Of a stretch of DNA of 64,000 nucleotides, positions 1-13,200 are shown in pieces. The notes under the pieces were generated by a model. The model did not search any database. It saw nothing but the letters and a program-made list of their open reading frames with translations, and had not been told where the DNA came from. Source of the stretch: Tyto alba (lineage: Eukaryota; Chordata; Aves; Strigiformes; Tytonidae); contig NW_024881313.1 of NCBI RefSeq assembly GCF_018691265.1, positions 16,795,518 through 16,859,517 of the forward strand, in the 5' to 3' direction. The position numbers and the translations under genes were made by a program. Numbering within the stretch: the stretch's first letter is position 1; each line of letters opens with the position of its first letter.

Positions 1-2968
1 CTCTGTAACAAAGCCGATCGATACTTAAAAACAAAAGGCTGTATGTTTTTATCCATGTCTTAAGTCTCAGGTTTATCCCAGCTACCCTTAAATCAATTCT
101 TTTTCAAATGGGACATTTTTGTGTCATCAATAGTCTTCAACAAATTAAATGAGGAGGTTAAAAAGGATTTTTTTTTCTAAGATTAGAGATTGCTACTTCT
201 TGAAACATGCTAATAAAGAAAGAAAATTTCTAGAATGAATGAGTCTCTCCATCTGTTAAGTTTTATAGCTGAGTTGTAAGCCCTTGGGAATATGATGCCT
301 ATAACAGAAATGTTTATACATCCGTAACTACAGCTGTGCAAGCAACACTGCTCTAATACAGCACACAGATAAAGATTTACACTAGAAAAAAAGAAAATCC
401 TTTATATTTTGGATGTAAATGATACATAATTTTGAGGCACTGAATATTTCCTGTTATAGTAGAACGGCGTATATAAAGCACTGACCTCTAAGTATTGTAA
501 TTGTTTCGGTCTTTCAATCCTTTATGCTGAAAAATGGAAAATCCTTTATGCATGGAGCATTGAAAATGTATAAATATTTTTGAAGAGGTTTCTTAGAAAC
601 TAAAAAGCTCTGGTCTTAGTTGAGTCAGCCTGTGATGTGATCATAACTTGGGTCAATTATGAAGTCTCATAAATTGAGAGTATGTTTTAAGCAATCTGGG
701 TTTTGTTCTGGTTTTGTATTTATGAAAACAGAAGTTTCATGCAGTGTTCTTGAAGGAAACATAAGATGCCAACTTTTTAAATTCAAACCTACTATTGTAC
801 TTATTTGTACATAGGAGATAATGATGGGTCTAACTGCTGTTAATATATAGAAAAATACTCAGTCCATGCCTGCAGAATGGATGGAATAGCCTGCCAGTAT
901 CTATTCACATTACTTATGCATATATATGCCCCCAAGCAAACACATTCAAATCAGTATTAGCTTCCTTGTCCATCTTTCCCAATCTAGATCTAATTGCCTA
1001 TATTGTAATATAATTGCTTCTTCCAAGCTTTTGGATTTCATTAGCTACTTTCAAAGAAAAAAATAACTTGCAAGTTTGTTCACTGTTAAAGGACAGCACA
1101 TAGACAATTCTAGTGACTTACTTTTGAAAATGAAAGCTATGACTTTCAGGGAATTACATTATTCCAAGCTGTAAGAATGAGGTAGAGTCAAACACTGCAT
1201 GATGCCTGGAAGGATCACAAGAACTGGCAAAACTGAGATATTCAGAAAAGACACCTATAAGTGAAGCTAATCTTCCTGTTGCTCCCTCTAGAATAAACAG
1301 GAGATGAGCTCTTCCACAAAAGCCACCAAATTAGGCTCCCAGTCTAAATTGGACAAGTCAGGAATTTTACAGACTGTTGAAAGTCAATTAACTCAGGTAG
1401 GTGACACTTAACCTTTGTGAAAACCTGCGCTGGCTTCAATGCCAGCTTTATGTGTCTCTGCAGGAATTAAAGTCACTCCTAACCATGGAGGATCCGCTAG
1501 TAATGTAGAGTTAGCTACAAGGTCATGAAAGATTCCTAGCGCTGCAGAAACACAGGTTCTGGCTTAAAGGATGAACACTGATGGTATCACATCCAACAAC
1601 TAAGACCTAATTTCAACTACGATCCTGTTACTTTAAGAGATTTCTTCTCTTCAGTTAACTGCAATTTCAAAATTTTTGTTTTGTTTTTTAATGAAAAATG
1701 CCTTTGTGCTTCAGCCTAAAACACTGGATCAAATTGGTTTGGGAAGGAGCAGATGGAAAAGAAATAATAGAATGGCTAAGTGAGTATAAGCCTCATCACA
1801 TCTTGGGCAAGTGACCATGCTATAAATTTTAGAGCAGTAGACACACTCCACTGCTAATAAATTAGAATACTGAAAAAGGATTTGGACTTCTACTCTATTG
1901 GTAACTTTTTTCTGTCATAACAAGGAAGTGCCTTCACCAAAACATTTTGTATCTTCAACTTCAGTGGTAAACTTGGAAGAAGAGATGCTTCAGTCTCCTG
2001 CTGATTTATCTCTTTAACTTCTTGGTAATCTACCAACAAGACAGCCAGCTGATATCAACAATAAAATTTGGAATAGGTATCAGAAAGAAAACAGCAATGC
2101 TGGTGCAGCAAAGGCTTAGCCTTGTTTCAAGTAATTTTGGTCAAAAGAAAGTGGAGAAAAATTCTAACAATTTTTCTGGCAAGAGAAGTTGTTGACATAG
2201 CTGTTTATCCTGCTCATCCAACTCAAACTGTGCATGCTTTCTTCAAAATATAAAAGATGTTAACCACTCAATACAGTGTTGCCCAAATATCCTGTCTACA
2301 AAGATTCTTCATATGCTGAGAAACCCTCCAGTAAACTTAACACAGATGATTGATTGGGCATTCCTGGCTTACTTGGCAAACTTTCTTGATTTTGAGCACA
2401 ATACTTTTGTATCAGTGTAAATCTGATGTAAAGATGACAAAATTCAGGAAACATCAAAAGGAAAAAAAAAAAAAGGGTGAATTCACATTGACTGTTTTCA
2501 GTCATGATAATTGAAATACACAACAGTATGGTCATCAGCTCACAGCAATGACCAGATGGACCTGCCACCAGGGGATGATGATGTGGAAACAACACTCAAA
2601 AGCTGATTAAAAACATGCTATTTGAAAGTCTCTTAGTTGTTATAGTGGAACAGAGAAAACAAGATGGCCCAAAGGAATAACACAGCATCTCTCAGTGAGC
2701 GCGATATAATTGTTAACTGACATACACCAGAAGAAAATATGATGCTATACAGTTTCTCCCTATTTACAGGTAACTGGCAATTCAAAAACATGCAAAACTG
2801 ACAGAAGAAATAGAAGAAAGGATAATACTTCACTAATTCCACATTCATACTGTAATTAAAAAGGATAGAGTAATTTTAAGTTAACTATGATAATTTCTTC
2901 TTGGCATGGCTCATATCATTGAAGAGTCAAAGGAGTAATTAAAAAAAAAAAAAGCCAGAAAGACTTAC
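1..2968 (-). other. CDK14: CDK14 intron (partial), 3' of last exon in window
   Basis: This is the gene-strand downstream intron after the 2969-3017 exon, running off the window. It is AT-rich and no coding exon was recognised on either strand. It contains only A runs (2462-2474, 2940-2953) and short chance reading frames. Confidence 0.85.
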
Positions 2969-3017
2969 TTATTCCATGCTTGTCTCAGGTTTTTAGGGCT
3001 GTACTGTGTAAACCGTT
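2969..3017 (-). CDS. CDK14: CDK14 coding exon: ERFTQYSPKNLRQAWNK segment
   Basis: This internal exon of 49 nt begins with two bases that complete the Glu codon opened in the 16149-16212 exon. It encodes (E)RFTQYSPKNLRQAWN(K) and ends in phase 2. The acceptor is CTTCTTTTTCTTACAG with an excellent pyrimidine tract, and the donor is GTAAGT. Roughly human residues 369-385. Two positions appear to differ from the mammalian protein as I remember it: Gln for Leu after RFT and Pro for Ser before KN. These may be lineage substitutions. The following coding sequence (LSYVNHAEDLAS... in human) is not found below this exon, so the 3' end of the gene should lie before position 1. Confidence 0.95.
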
Positions 3018-3194
3018 CTGTAAGAAAAAGAAGAGAGACATTCAGTTATTTATACTAAAACCAGGATTTTTTAAAAATATATTTATATACTGTCAGTTTT
3101 CATCATTTCATCGTTTCTATTTAACTACTGCAGCTCAAGTCCCTGGACAGGGGTAAAAAAAACAGCACAGGAGCAATTGCCATACAAATAGGGA

Positions 3195-3253
3195 GGAAAA
3201 AAAACCAACAAACAACAACAAAAAAAGACAAAAAAAAAAAAAAAAAAAAAAAA
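3195..3253 (+). repeat. A-rich tract with A23 run
   Basis: Degenerate AAC/AAAC repeats lead into 23 consecutive As at 3231-3253. No SINE or LINE body precedes it, so this is a simple repeat and not a retroposon tail. It lies about 180 bp upstream of the 2969-3017 exon on the gene strand. Confidence 0.9.
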
Positions 3254-6200
3254 GACCCTAGCTTGTTCAAACAAACCAAAATAAACCATCATGACCCAAA
3301 GCTCATTTACTGCAGCATCATCAGAAATGGAAACTTTTACATCTATTTCTAAAGTAGTTTTCTGACTGTTATATAAAAAAAAGGAGCCTGAAATCTAGCA
3401 TGGTTTTTTCTTCATCATACATACAATTCTCTGTGACCTCACTGTCATGTTTTTATGCTTCTCAGGAGGCACAAGAGTGTGGGTCTGAGTGACACACAGG
3501 GATATGGAAAACATGATGGCCATATAAGAGTCCATTTTCCAAAGAACACTTATAAATAATGAGCAGAAGTAACAAGTACAATGACATCTTATTTACTCAA
3601 ACATTAAGTTCTTAAGTTCAGATATAAGTACTTTCCCTCTCATATCCAAGAAGATGCTTCCTCTGCAGTAGAACTCTAGTTGGCAGAGGAAGATGCTATG
3701 AAAGCTGCTGCAGAAGTGAAGAGCCAGTACTCTGTTAGCCCTCTGAACAGGAGCTAAGTGCCCCTCAGGAAGAAACAAATGCAATGCAGCTGGTGAATAT
3801 AATAACATTTTCCATGAAGCCTCATCGCACTGAAATCCTACTGTGTAGACTGGTACTTGCCTGGGCCAACTACCCTAGTGTCATGGCATTAGTTGCTGTG
3901 AAGAAGTCCTAAACTTACAAAATACTCCATAAAACCTCAAAAATTAATTTTGCTTCCTCTCCACCCATGAGCATGACATTTAATAGGCACACTGTACAGT
4001 TACAACAGTACTATATATATATATGCACACACATCTGCATGCTTCTTACTGTGCAAAACAACCGTAGATGTAATTTGGGAGGGGTCATGTTAAAATTCCT
4101 GTATTTGTATACTTTGCTTATGTCAGTTCTAAAGTTGTCATATATACTTCATACATAGTCAGTTTTAAAGATGCCAAAACTATGGCACATACAACATCCT
4201 AGCATCAGTGTGGATGATTTTGTTTCTTATACCTATTGTCTTTTTTTTTTTTCTTTAACTAAAAACATATGCAGAAAATTCAGCTGTCAATTGACTTCAC
4301 TATCGGAATTTTTCAGTAAGTGGTAGACCTGCACGCTGTGTCTGAGGGCCACTTCACGTTTACAGATTTTTTTGCTTTAACCATACTGATGCAGTTAAAG
4401 CAATGAAATCACTCCCTCTTAGATAAGTATGACAAGTGTCCTGGAAACTGGAAGCTACGTGACTATGACTAGTTTTAGCACCAATATAAATTATAAATAT
4501 CACTTATGTAATATTGTGTCTAAATTTACTCAAATAGCAAACAACAACAAATGCTAACTACACAGTCATATTGTTAAAGGTTCTTAGATGTAGATGAACA
4601 TATGAAACAGAAGTTTTAAAGGGATTTTTTGTGTTGTTTTTTTGTGGGGGGCATGGTTGGGTTTTTTTCTTTGCATTACCAAATCAAAGTTTCTGCACTT
4701 GGAAAATATTTGATTACTGTACATGACCATTAAAGTAGCACCTAGCTGACTTCTGTCAGAATGAAGATGTTTATCTAAGAAAAGAGATGACTCTCAGCAA
4801 CTCTCAGATGTGCTATCATTACACAGTTCTCAACAAATTAAAATTATTAGGTTGAATTTTTATGAACTATGCTATAGGGTGTTATAAACCTTAATTTGTT
4901 GTTAAAATTAGGATATTGTAAGAAATAAGGTTATAGGTCATGTGGTACATTTTGCTAACAGAAAATATATTGCTCCATAAATATATGTCCCCAAATAAAA
5001 TATTTTTATTGACAATTTTGTGCACATTTCTTAACATATTTGAAATAATTTCTTATATGTCTCATTGTTGAAAATGCTCTCATATTACTTAGTGTGAACT
5101 TGAGAAGCATTTAGCTTGAATACCACACTACTGATATTATCCTAAATTTTGTAAATTCTCTGCAGTACTTTCCAATTTCTGATAAAGTCAGTTATCCCGG
5201 GCACTTAGCAGCTTGCATACTATAAAAAGAAAAAGCAGTTTAAACCACTGTGGTAGTTCTTTTCTCTATTTTCTGTTAAGTCTCAATACTGCAATGAGTG
5301 CAGAACATAAGGGTTGAAGAGGGGAAAAAAAGAAGTTGCTGGGTATGTTCTTACCGAAAGCAGCAAGTGAAGAGATTTCCTTACAATCTTCTATGTGCAC
5401 ATATTACAACAAAATAACTTATCACACCTGAGGCATCCAGATTAAAACTACAGGAAGTGCCAATTTCTTTTTATCTGTTATGCATTGCATGTAATGCATC
5501 TACTACAGATGTGCCAACCCCAAGGCAGGTCTTTAAATCAAATGGGCAAAGTAGTTGGGAGTATTATTAGATGCAGCCATGGTTCAGTACCAGTAACACG
5601 GCACTGGAGTTAGTGCCTGTGATTATGTTTTAATGTCCAATAGTATAGATAAAAACTCAGTACTGAAGTACATGTTCTGCAGTAAGTTGTTCAAGCATCA
5701 TATTGGAATTGAGAGTATGTCACAAACTTACAAGGGAGAGGAACATTACAATTAAAATCTTATCTGTTGTTTACTAATTCTGCTTCTGTTCTCCAGAGGA
5801 AAAGCCTAAACTCCAGTAAGGTTAACAGCCAAGTTGCACTGGCCTCAGCAGGACCCGAGCTCACCCTTGAATTTCAGTTTAGAAATGTGAAGTAAAAACA
5901 TATATGCAAGAAGATACCCATAAAAACTGGAAGAAAATAAAGACTTATAAGTAAATAGTCCAGCCATAACACTGTCCATTCATTTATGACAAAGGACTGA
6001 AAAATAAGATGCAGCTAGACGGTAACCACAAATCTGAGGTACACATGGGAGTTCAGCTAATAAAGTGCAGATTTGCACATTAACCTATTTCGGTGCAGAA
6101 AAGTGCTGGGTGGAAGGAGAACTGAATTGACTTGAAGCACTGCTGAAAAGCTAACCTAGACCTAGGGAAAGACAGCTTTTGATTTTATCTGTCATTCTGC

Positions 6201-9200
6201 AATATGTTTTGGTCAGATACTGAGCTGGTTCAAACTGGCACAGCAACACTGATTTCAACAGATCTACATCCACTTAAAGCAGTTGACAAGTATCATACAC
6301 AACATATTTTCTTGACTGACTGTCAGAGGTTTACTTTAATCAATTTAAGATATTTTCACTGTGGGAGGAAAATACAGAGTCAACCAATTGGCCAAATTGC
6401 TTTAAGGCCTTAATGTCCAAAGATCTGTGTCAGTTCTGCAAGAAACTGAAAAACTATTCCTATTCCAGCTGAATTTTTACTGAACAAGTGATACACTGGA
6501 ACCAGTCATGTTAATGCTGTTATAAAGGACATGCATAAGCAAAATGAACAAACTTCTCAAAGGGATCTTCCTTCTTTACTCAGTCTACTGCTCTACTCCA
6601 AACCTCTTTTTAAATAAGTACCTTATACACTATATTTACCAGGCAGGAAGAGGGAAAACTAGAGGGAAAACATGGATAGGGTGAAACCCTGTCTACAGAG
6701 AGGCAAATGTTAGTCTTGAGTCCTTAATTTAAAAATCTATTTATACTCTGTGCAACTGCAGACCATGCTTCTACTAACTATTGGTATCAACTCTTTCCCT
6801 CTACTTCAAGCAGATTAGAGGCTCCTTGCTTTGAATTCTTTATTAGGGCAGAAACCACATATCGATAAAATACAGCTCACCTTTTTCTACACAATTTTGT
6901 GGTCATGCCTCCAACCAGAGTCTTGTTAACTTTCATGGACAGTATAACTAGATGGGACTACTGTGGTAATTAAGCCCAGACTTGTGTACATGCCAGCTCT
7001 TAGTACTTTCCTGAATTAATCCTTCTTTAGAGAATAAAAAACAGAATAACAAAACCAGATGATTTTTATTTCAGTTGCCAGAACAGAGAAGCTACAATAA
7101 TCTTGTCCTCCAGTTTCTCCATCACGATCCAGTTTTTTAAGCCCTGAACTGTGAAACCACAATATTATATACCTATGAACACCAATCCTGCAGTCATAAC
7201 ACAGGCAAAAAAAGAGGTAACTTAACCTCCTAACTTTTATCTGAGGAGTTCCTGCTTGTGTCCAATTAATGACCAAACTGGAATTCAGTGTCACAACTAC
7301 ATCCCCAAGTTTTCAGTGAACCACTCTCACATACCTGTACAAATGTCTCTGTTCTTTATTGCTAGATGGATTTAATACAACCAAAACTAAAGCTATACAT
7401 ATCTGACTGTGACCAGCTGCATGAAATTACATTTTATGATACTTTCAAGCATATAGCTTTGGTATTTGTTTTTTTTCAGATGCTCCCATTGATTTGATCA
7501 TAAAGAATAGTAATATTGGTCAGTAGATCTTGACTGTATGCGAGATCCTGGGAATACTGCAGAGTTACCATAGATGCTCCTCAAAAAAAGAAATCTTTGC
7601 CTGACATACATTATAAAAGGCAGAAGCATAGGTGATCCAAATCTTGATCCAACCTTGTGGAAGAAACCCCACAGAGTGAAAACTTACTACCCCTCCCTCA
7701 GAACTGAAAGGCAAACAGGCACATGTAAGAAATTAATGCAGATGATCACATCATCACCCACCCACACAACCATCCTCCAGTGCATGCGAGCCACTGTCAA
7801 GAACATGAGGCACACCATCTTGCTGAGGCAGCTGCTCACTCTCATCAACACTGAGATTGAAGAAACCTGAAAAACTGTACATTTACAGATCAAGATTTGA
7901 TCTCAGACGTATTTTGAATTTTTATAGTTTGAATTGTGAGTATATATACTAGAGTTCAAATCTTTTCAGATTATTATTATTGTTAAATGTGCTTATTTTG
8001 AATAAAAACACTGGAAGACCAATACAGTAAATTCATCTGAAATTTAAAGTAAAAGTGTGATTTTAATTTCCTTTGAGTAAATACCTAAATATTTGTAATT
8101 CTTTTGGGAACAAATTTGGGAAACAAAACTTCATCCTCTGCATTTTTATCTCAAATATACAGTCATCATCCTCACTAGCAACTATGCCTCACTGTTAAAG
8201 AGCTGGCTTTTCACTAGTGCTGTATTTCACTAGTCACAGGTGATTTTTGCTGATGTGAAACAAAAAAAGGAAGAGATTTTTCATTTTGTTTAAAACCCAC
8301 AGCACCCAGAAGTGCTCACCATTTGCTTCTTAGAAGGCCATCTTAGCCAACTCTTGATTAATCAAATGATGTGTTCATAACCAATTACTGTGTAAAACGA
8401 TCCCTATGTAGAACTGCATAAATAAGAGCAAGCATACAGTACTCATATTCCTTACTGGAAAGAAGTACCAATTGCATGATCTTCTTGTAGCATACCATTT
8501 ACTCTTACGATTTTAAAAGGAGTAGGCTAATATATTACATCCACACGTTCAGAAACTCAGCCTCAGAGCCAAGATTCACTGTTCTGCTAGACACTTTATA
8601 CGGCCCAGTCAGAGATGCAGGGTGGTGCAGTTGCACAAATGTTCTTCTGTCAGTAAATGGATTTGAGTTGCTCTTTGCTTCAGAACTTGCAGCACAGCTT
8701 ACTCAATGCCTCATCTGCAAAAGAAGTTTTTAGGACTGTGTCCCATGACCAGTAGCATCAATGAAGTGATTGAAATAACAGCTGCAAAATGGAAGCAGAA
8801 GTGAGCAACCAGAGGGAAGAAATTCTCGAGCCGGTTGATTTAACAAATCTGATGCATCAAAAAAAATATGTTCCTAAAATAACTGCTCCCAAATTGTACT
8901 CAGCTTGAAGACTTAGGGCAAAATAAAGCCTGTGCCAGAATGCTCATCCATTACACCCAGCTGTATTAAGTGGTCTTAAAAATGACAGTATTTCTATTTC
9001 TTTCTGTTTCTCATTGCCTTCAGAAAACCGCTCTACAGCAACACTGTTGCATATGCATACTCACTTGTATGCCCACATATATACATACCTACATGCTCTC
9101 CACTGCAAACATCATTATCTGCCTGATAAACACGCTCCATCTGACAGCCCTGCATCAAGGGCAGGTTCAAACAGAAGCGAATTTCAGCAGAACTCACTAG

Positions 9201-9940
9201 TGAGCTTATTAGCAGACCACTGAAGGAACTACTGGTCTGCTGTGAGAATTGAAAAAATAAGCACTTGCATTTTAAATAACATAAAACAAGATGAGGGCTT
9301 TTTCTCTTTTATCAGTCAGAAAAACACACGAACCTTTGCCACGTTTGCCTTGAAAGGACCTAGAATAGGCAAGAAAAGCTACATAAGGAATTAGAAGCAG
9401 GCTACATTTTTACTTTTTAGCTCCTTTTTAGCACTATTGATAATCAGCTTCTAGCCTAAACCAAAGAACTTAAAATGCAGTTTGACTTCAAGGCATTTTT
9501 TACATTGTTAATCAAAACATGCCAGCTAATATGCATTCCTTGATTAATGTTCTTCTCTACTTAAAACCAAATGTGATTAGCTTAAATGCAAATATTTAAA
9601 CATCACCATAATTAATATTTTGAAAAGTCTAATGCAAGATTTCTCTAAATGGCTTTTCTTTACATTTAAATTAGAAGTCTAAAGTGACTAATACTGTATT
9701 GTGATATATAGGACTCATATGCTATTTTTATTAAAGATTAAATCCTGAAAATATTTAAATTACATTAGCTAAAGATACAAAGACATGCATCCATGCTGAC
9801 AAGCAAATTTTCAAGCACTATTTGCAGCACTAATGTGCAATTAGTTTTTACTGAAGTTCAATCACAACTGTAGTTTTACCATAATCATGAGTTAAACGTC
9901 CCTTTTTTGTATCTCAAAAGTCTTGAGAAAAATTACTTCA

Positions 9941-9991
9941 ACTCCCCACCCTCCATTCCCATCCCCTCTCCTCTCCTCCCCCTTCCCTTCC
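9941..9991 (+). repeat. Polypyrimidine tract, C/T-rich
   Basis: This is about 50 bases of almost pure C and T (ACTCCCCACCCTCC, CCCCTCTCCTCTCCTCCCCC). Low complexity, possibly H-DNA-forming. No acceptor AG with an open exon follows it. Confidence 0.8.
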
Positions 9992-10190
9992 AAAAGCACC
10001 TGCTTTATCAGAGCACAGGTTGTGTAAAGAGGAAGGATAGATGTTTTTTTCTATACTCTGTACTGAGCATGAGTAGAAAACACAATATTAATAGCCAGCA
10101 TTGTCTAAAGCACTGGACTTCTATATTAAATGTTTCCGCTTTTAGCAGTGCTCACTCTGGCTCCCTTGCATATATAATAGTTACTTAAAC

Positions 10191-10223
10191 TTTTCAGTTT
10201 CATGCAATTTTCAGTTTCATGCA
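10191..10223 (+). repeat. 16-bp tandem duplication
   Basis: The unit TTTTCAGTTTCATGCA occurs at 10191-10206 and again at 10208-10223 with a one-base spacer. It is a local duplication with no evident function. Confidence 0.9.
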
Positions 10224-13200
10224 GTGAAAACACTGACAATTCTGCTTCCCTTGGGCTGTGGATACCACAGACTTGAGGATACACCAAATATTACAATTTT
10301 GCCAAAACTAAAGAAGGGGGGAAGAAATTTGAAATGAATTCTTTACAGATCCCTCTCTCTCTTTTCTTCAAGTACTCAAATTCTTGAAGACTCCATCTAT
10401 ACCAGTAATTTAAACGTGCTCAGGACTGTTGTCTGGCTGAGACACCATCACTGTCCTGCGTCCATACTACTGCAGCACGCCTCCACCTCCATGTTCCAAT
10501 ACAGGAGGTGGGAACTTGCTTCTTCTTATGGGGAACAGTCCCCAGCCCACACTAACTCCCAAGCCATGCCCAGGAATTCATTTGGAAGCACTAGTTGTCA
10601 TGAGCTAAAGGCATGCCAGAGGCTGCTCTAAGAGTATAGCAGCAGAGATTCCCACATCACCTGGGAACACGCACTGGCATCAGTGTAGATATAAACAGAC
10701 AAGGTAGTGATTCAGAGTCTAACAAACTGTTGACAGGCTTTGGTGAAACTCTACAGGAAAAACTGTTATGAAAGTTTGAAAAGCCTTATGTCCTCATATA
10801 CAGTATTTTCATGGGTTTGTGCTAAAGAAATTTAGTCTCAGCCCAGCCCTACTGTAAGTGAAGACTTAGGCCTTTGAAAAAACTTGGCTGTCAATCAGCT
10901 GTTAAGATGCAGGTAGGCAGATCATATTTCTAAACCAAATCTATATTTATTGATCACCTGGGAAGCAAAGCAGAATTCCTGAGTCAGAACACCAGCTCTG
11001 CAGTGGTTTTGTCAGTCATAGACTAGGGATTTTTAAATAAATCCACTAAGTATCTGTCAATCTCTGGCAGGCTCTATGTTATGCAGTATTTCTTATGAAT
11101 GCTGTTTTCTTATTCTAGTTTTTTTTTGTCTTCTGTTTTCTCCTTAAGGAGAGTCTCTTTCTCTTAACTCTCTTCATTCTGACTTTAGGGATTCTCTTTT
11201 AAAAAACAGTGCTCAGTAGATGTTTCCATTGCCTCATAAAGACATCTTTTCAGGTGTATTACTGCATACCTGATCATCTGTTGAACATAGTGAGGTTCAG
11301 GCTCCTACACCATCAGCCCAAGATTAAATATTTAACTTTCTTTCCCCTAGAAACAGTATTGTAAGGAAACTGATGCACAGTGGACATTACAAAGCATTCT
11401 CATGTTTTCTCCACCTTCTTAACAAGTTATTTCTTCTCCTTGACTTTTACCATCTCTTCATGGCCACTGTCATTTCATTTATCTTCCATTGTGACCATAT
11501 CTTACCTTCTCCCACTTTGCTCACTGACAGTACCTTCTGATAAATCTCTATTTAGCTTCCCAGGATGGAGGTTATGCAGCATCAATCCCAAACACAAATT
11601 GAAAACGTAGGAAAAACAAAAACTTGACTTAAGTGTAGATGTTGATCCAAAGGCTTATCTTGCTCAATTATTTGGGCAGGACTCTAAATCCAGGAGAAAT
11701 GGCTGGAGAAGAAAAGAAGGTAAGACTCCAGACTAAGAAAAACAGGAGATTTAATGACAATGGAGAGAATAACACACAAAAATCAGGAAGACTCAGGAAC
11801 AAGACTGGTGAGGAAGCAGCTTGCTTTGGAATACTGCTTCATTTCCACTCATGCAGATGAGACATAGCAGATGCCTAATTTAATTTAATTTCATTGTTGG
11901 AGATATTGGTCCAGTGATACAATTGGTGATCAGATCAGTTTTAGTGCAGTATATCTATGTATTTCTTAAAGTATTGTAACAAAAGAATACATGGTAAAAA
12001 TGTGTTCTCCAAGTCATGTGTGAGAGGGCCAAGTTCATCATTTACAGTGTCTCTGTCCAATAACCTCTAACATGGGGCTTCTAAGCTGGATGAAACATTA
12101 AGATCTTATTGAAACACCAACAAACACTTTTCCATAATTTCCTCAAACTGCCTTCTTATTTGAGGGCAGATAATTTACTTTCACAGTGATCCAGAATGGC
12201 TGGGTGTCTCTGGAGATATGTGAGTACAGGAAGACCCACTCAAGATTATAGGAGTCATAACAGCTTCAAAGTGAATCACAGAGGTAATCTGAAGTTACTG
12301 AAATACTTCTGAAGTATTTCAGGATTTTCAAATGCATTATTTAGATTGTCCTTAAATAACGCAGGACATGGGTACATGTGTGTCTGTGTGCAAAGGTGCA
12401 AACACAAACTGAGAGGACAGAGGCTGAGGCACAGAGAAGACGCAAAGACCAGGCCAACTTTTAGCTTTAAGTGTCTCCCATACTTAGAGTACTTGTAAGA
12501 TAGAAAGTAATCAAAGATCTCAAAGCAGGCAGATAAAATACAAGTTGTTTTTAAATGCAAGACTTTTTAAATGGCAAAACAAATTATGACCATTTTATTT
12601 TCACAATTACAGGCTGCTAAAATCACTGAGGTTAGAGGTTTAGAAGATGTAGAACTACCCACAGCCACTCTTAGGAACACATTTCTTACTCAGCCTCAGA
12701 AATGTTCCTGCATATTAAGATGACAGAGATCATCGTTGTTTATGCACTGGCTGCCTTCCATAATAATCAGACCCTTGGCCACTCTAGTAGACGAGACACT
12801 AATGCCATGATTTTCAGACATGTTTCTCCTGGTAAACTGTGATTAATTCTCTGCAGCACAGGACTGTGCCCTATCAAACCACTGCATGAAATTTAGTTAT
12901 TTAAGTCTGTATGCACACATATAATGAAATTATGTTTCTACTCTCAACAGTCTTCCAACTCCATAGGCATTTAATGTGCCCAGCATTTTTTAAACTATAG
13001 TAACTATCACTGATACTTTCTGTTCAAATCCTATTCTTTTACAGCATCAAATCCTTGCCTGATTGGATGTTGATATCCTCATCACCAATGCTCTCCGCAC
13101 TTCTCAATTTATTACACTTACTGTTTGTAGCTACCAGTCTTAAAACTCACAAAGACATGCAAAACATAGGAGTTACTTAACCCCGTTATAATCTATATTT

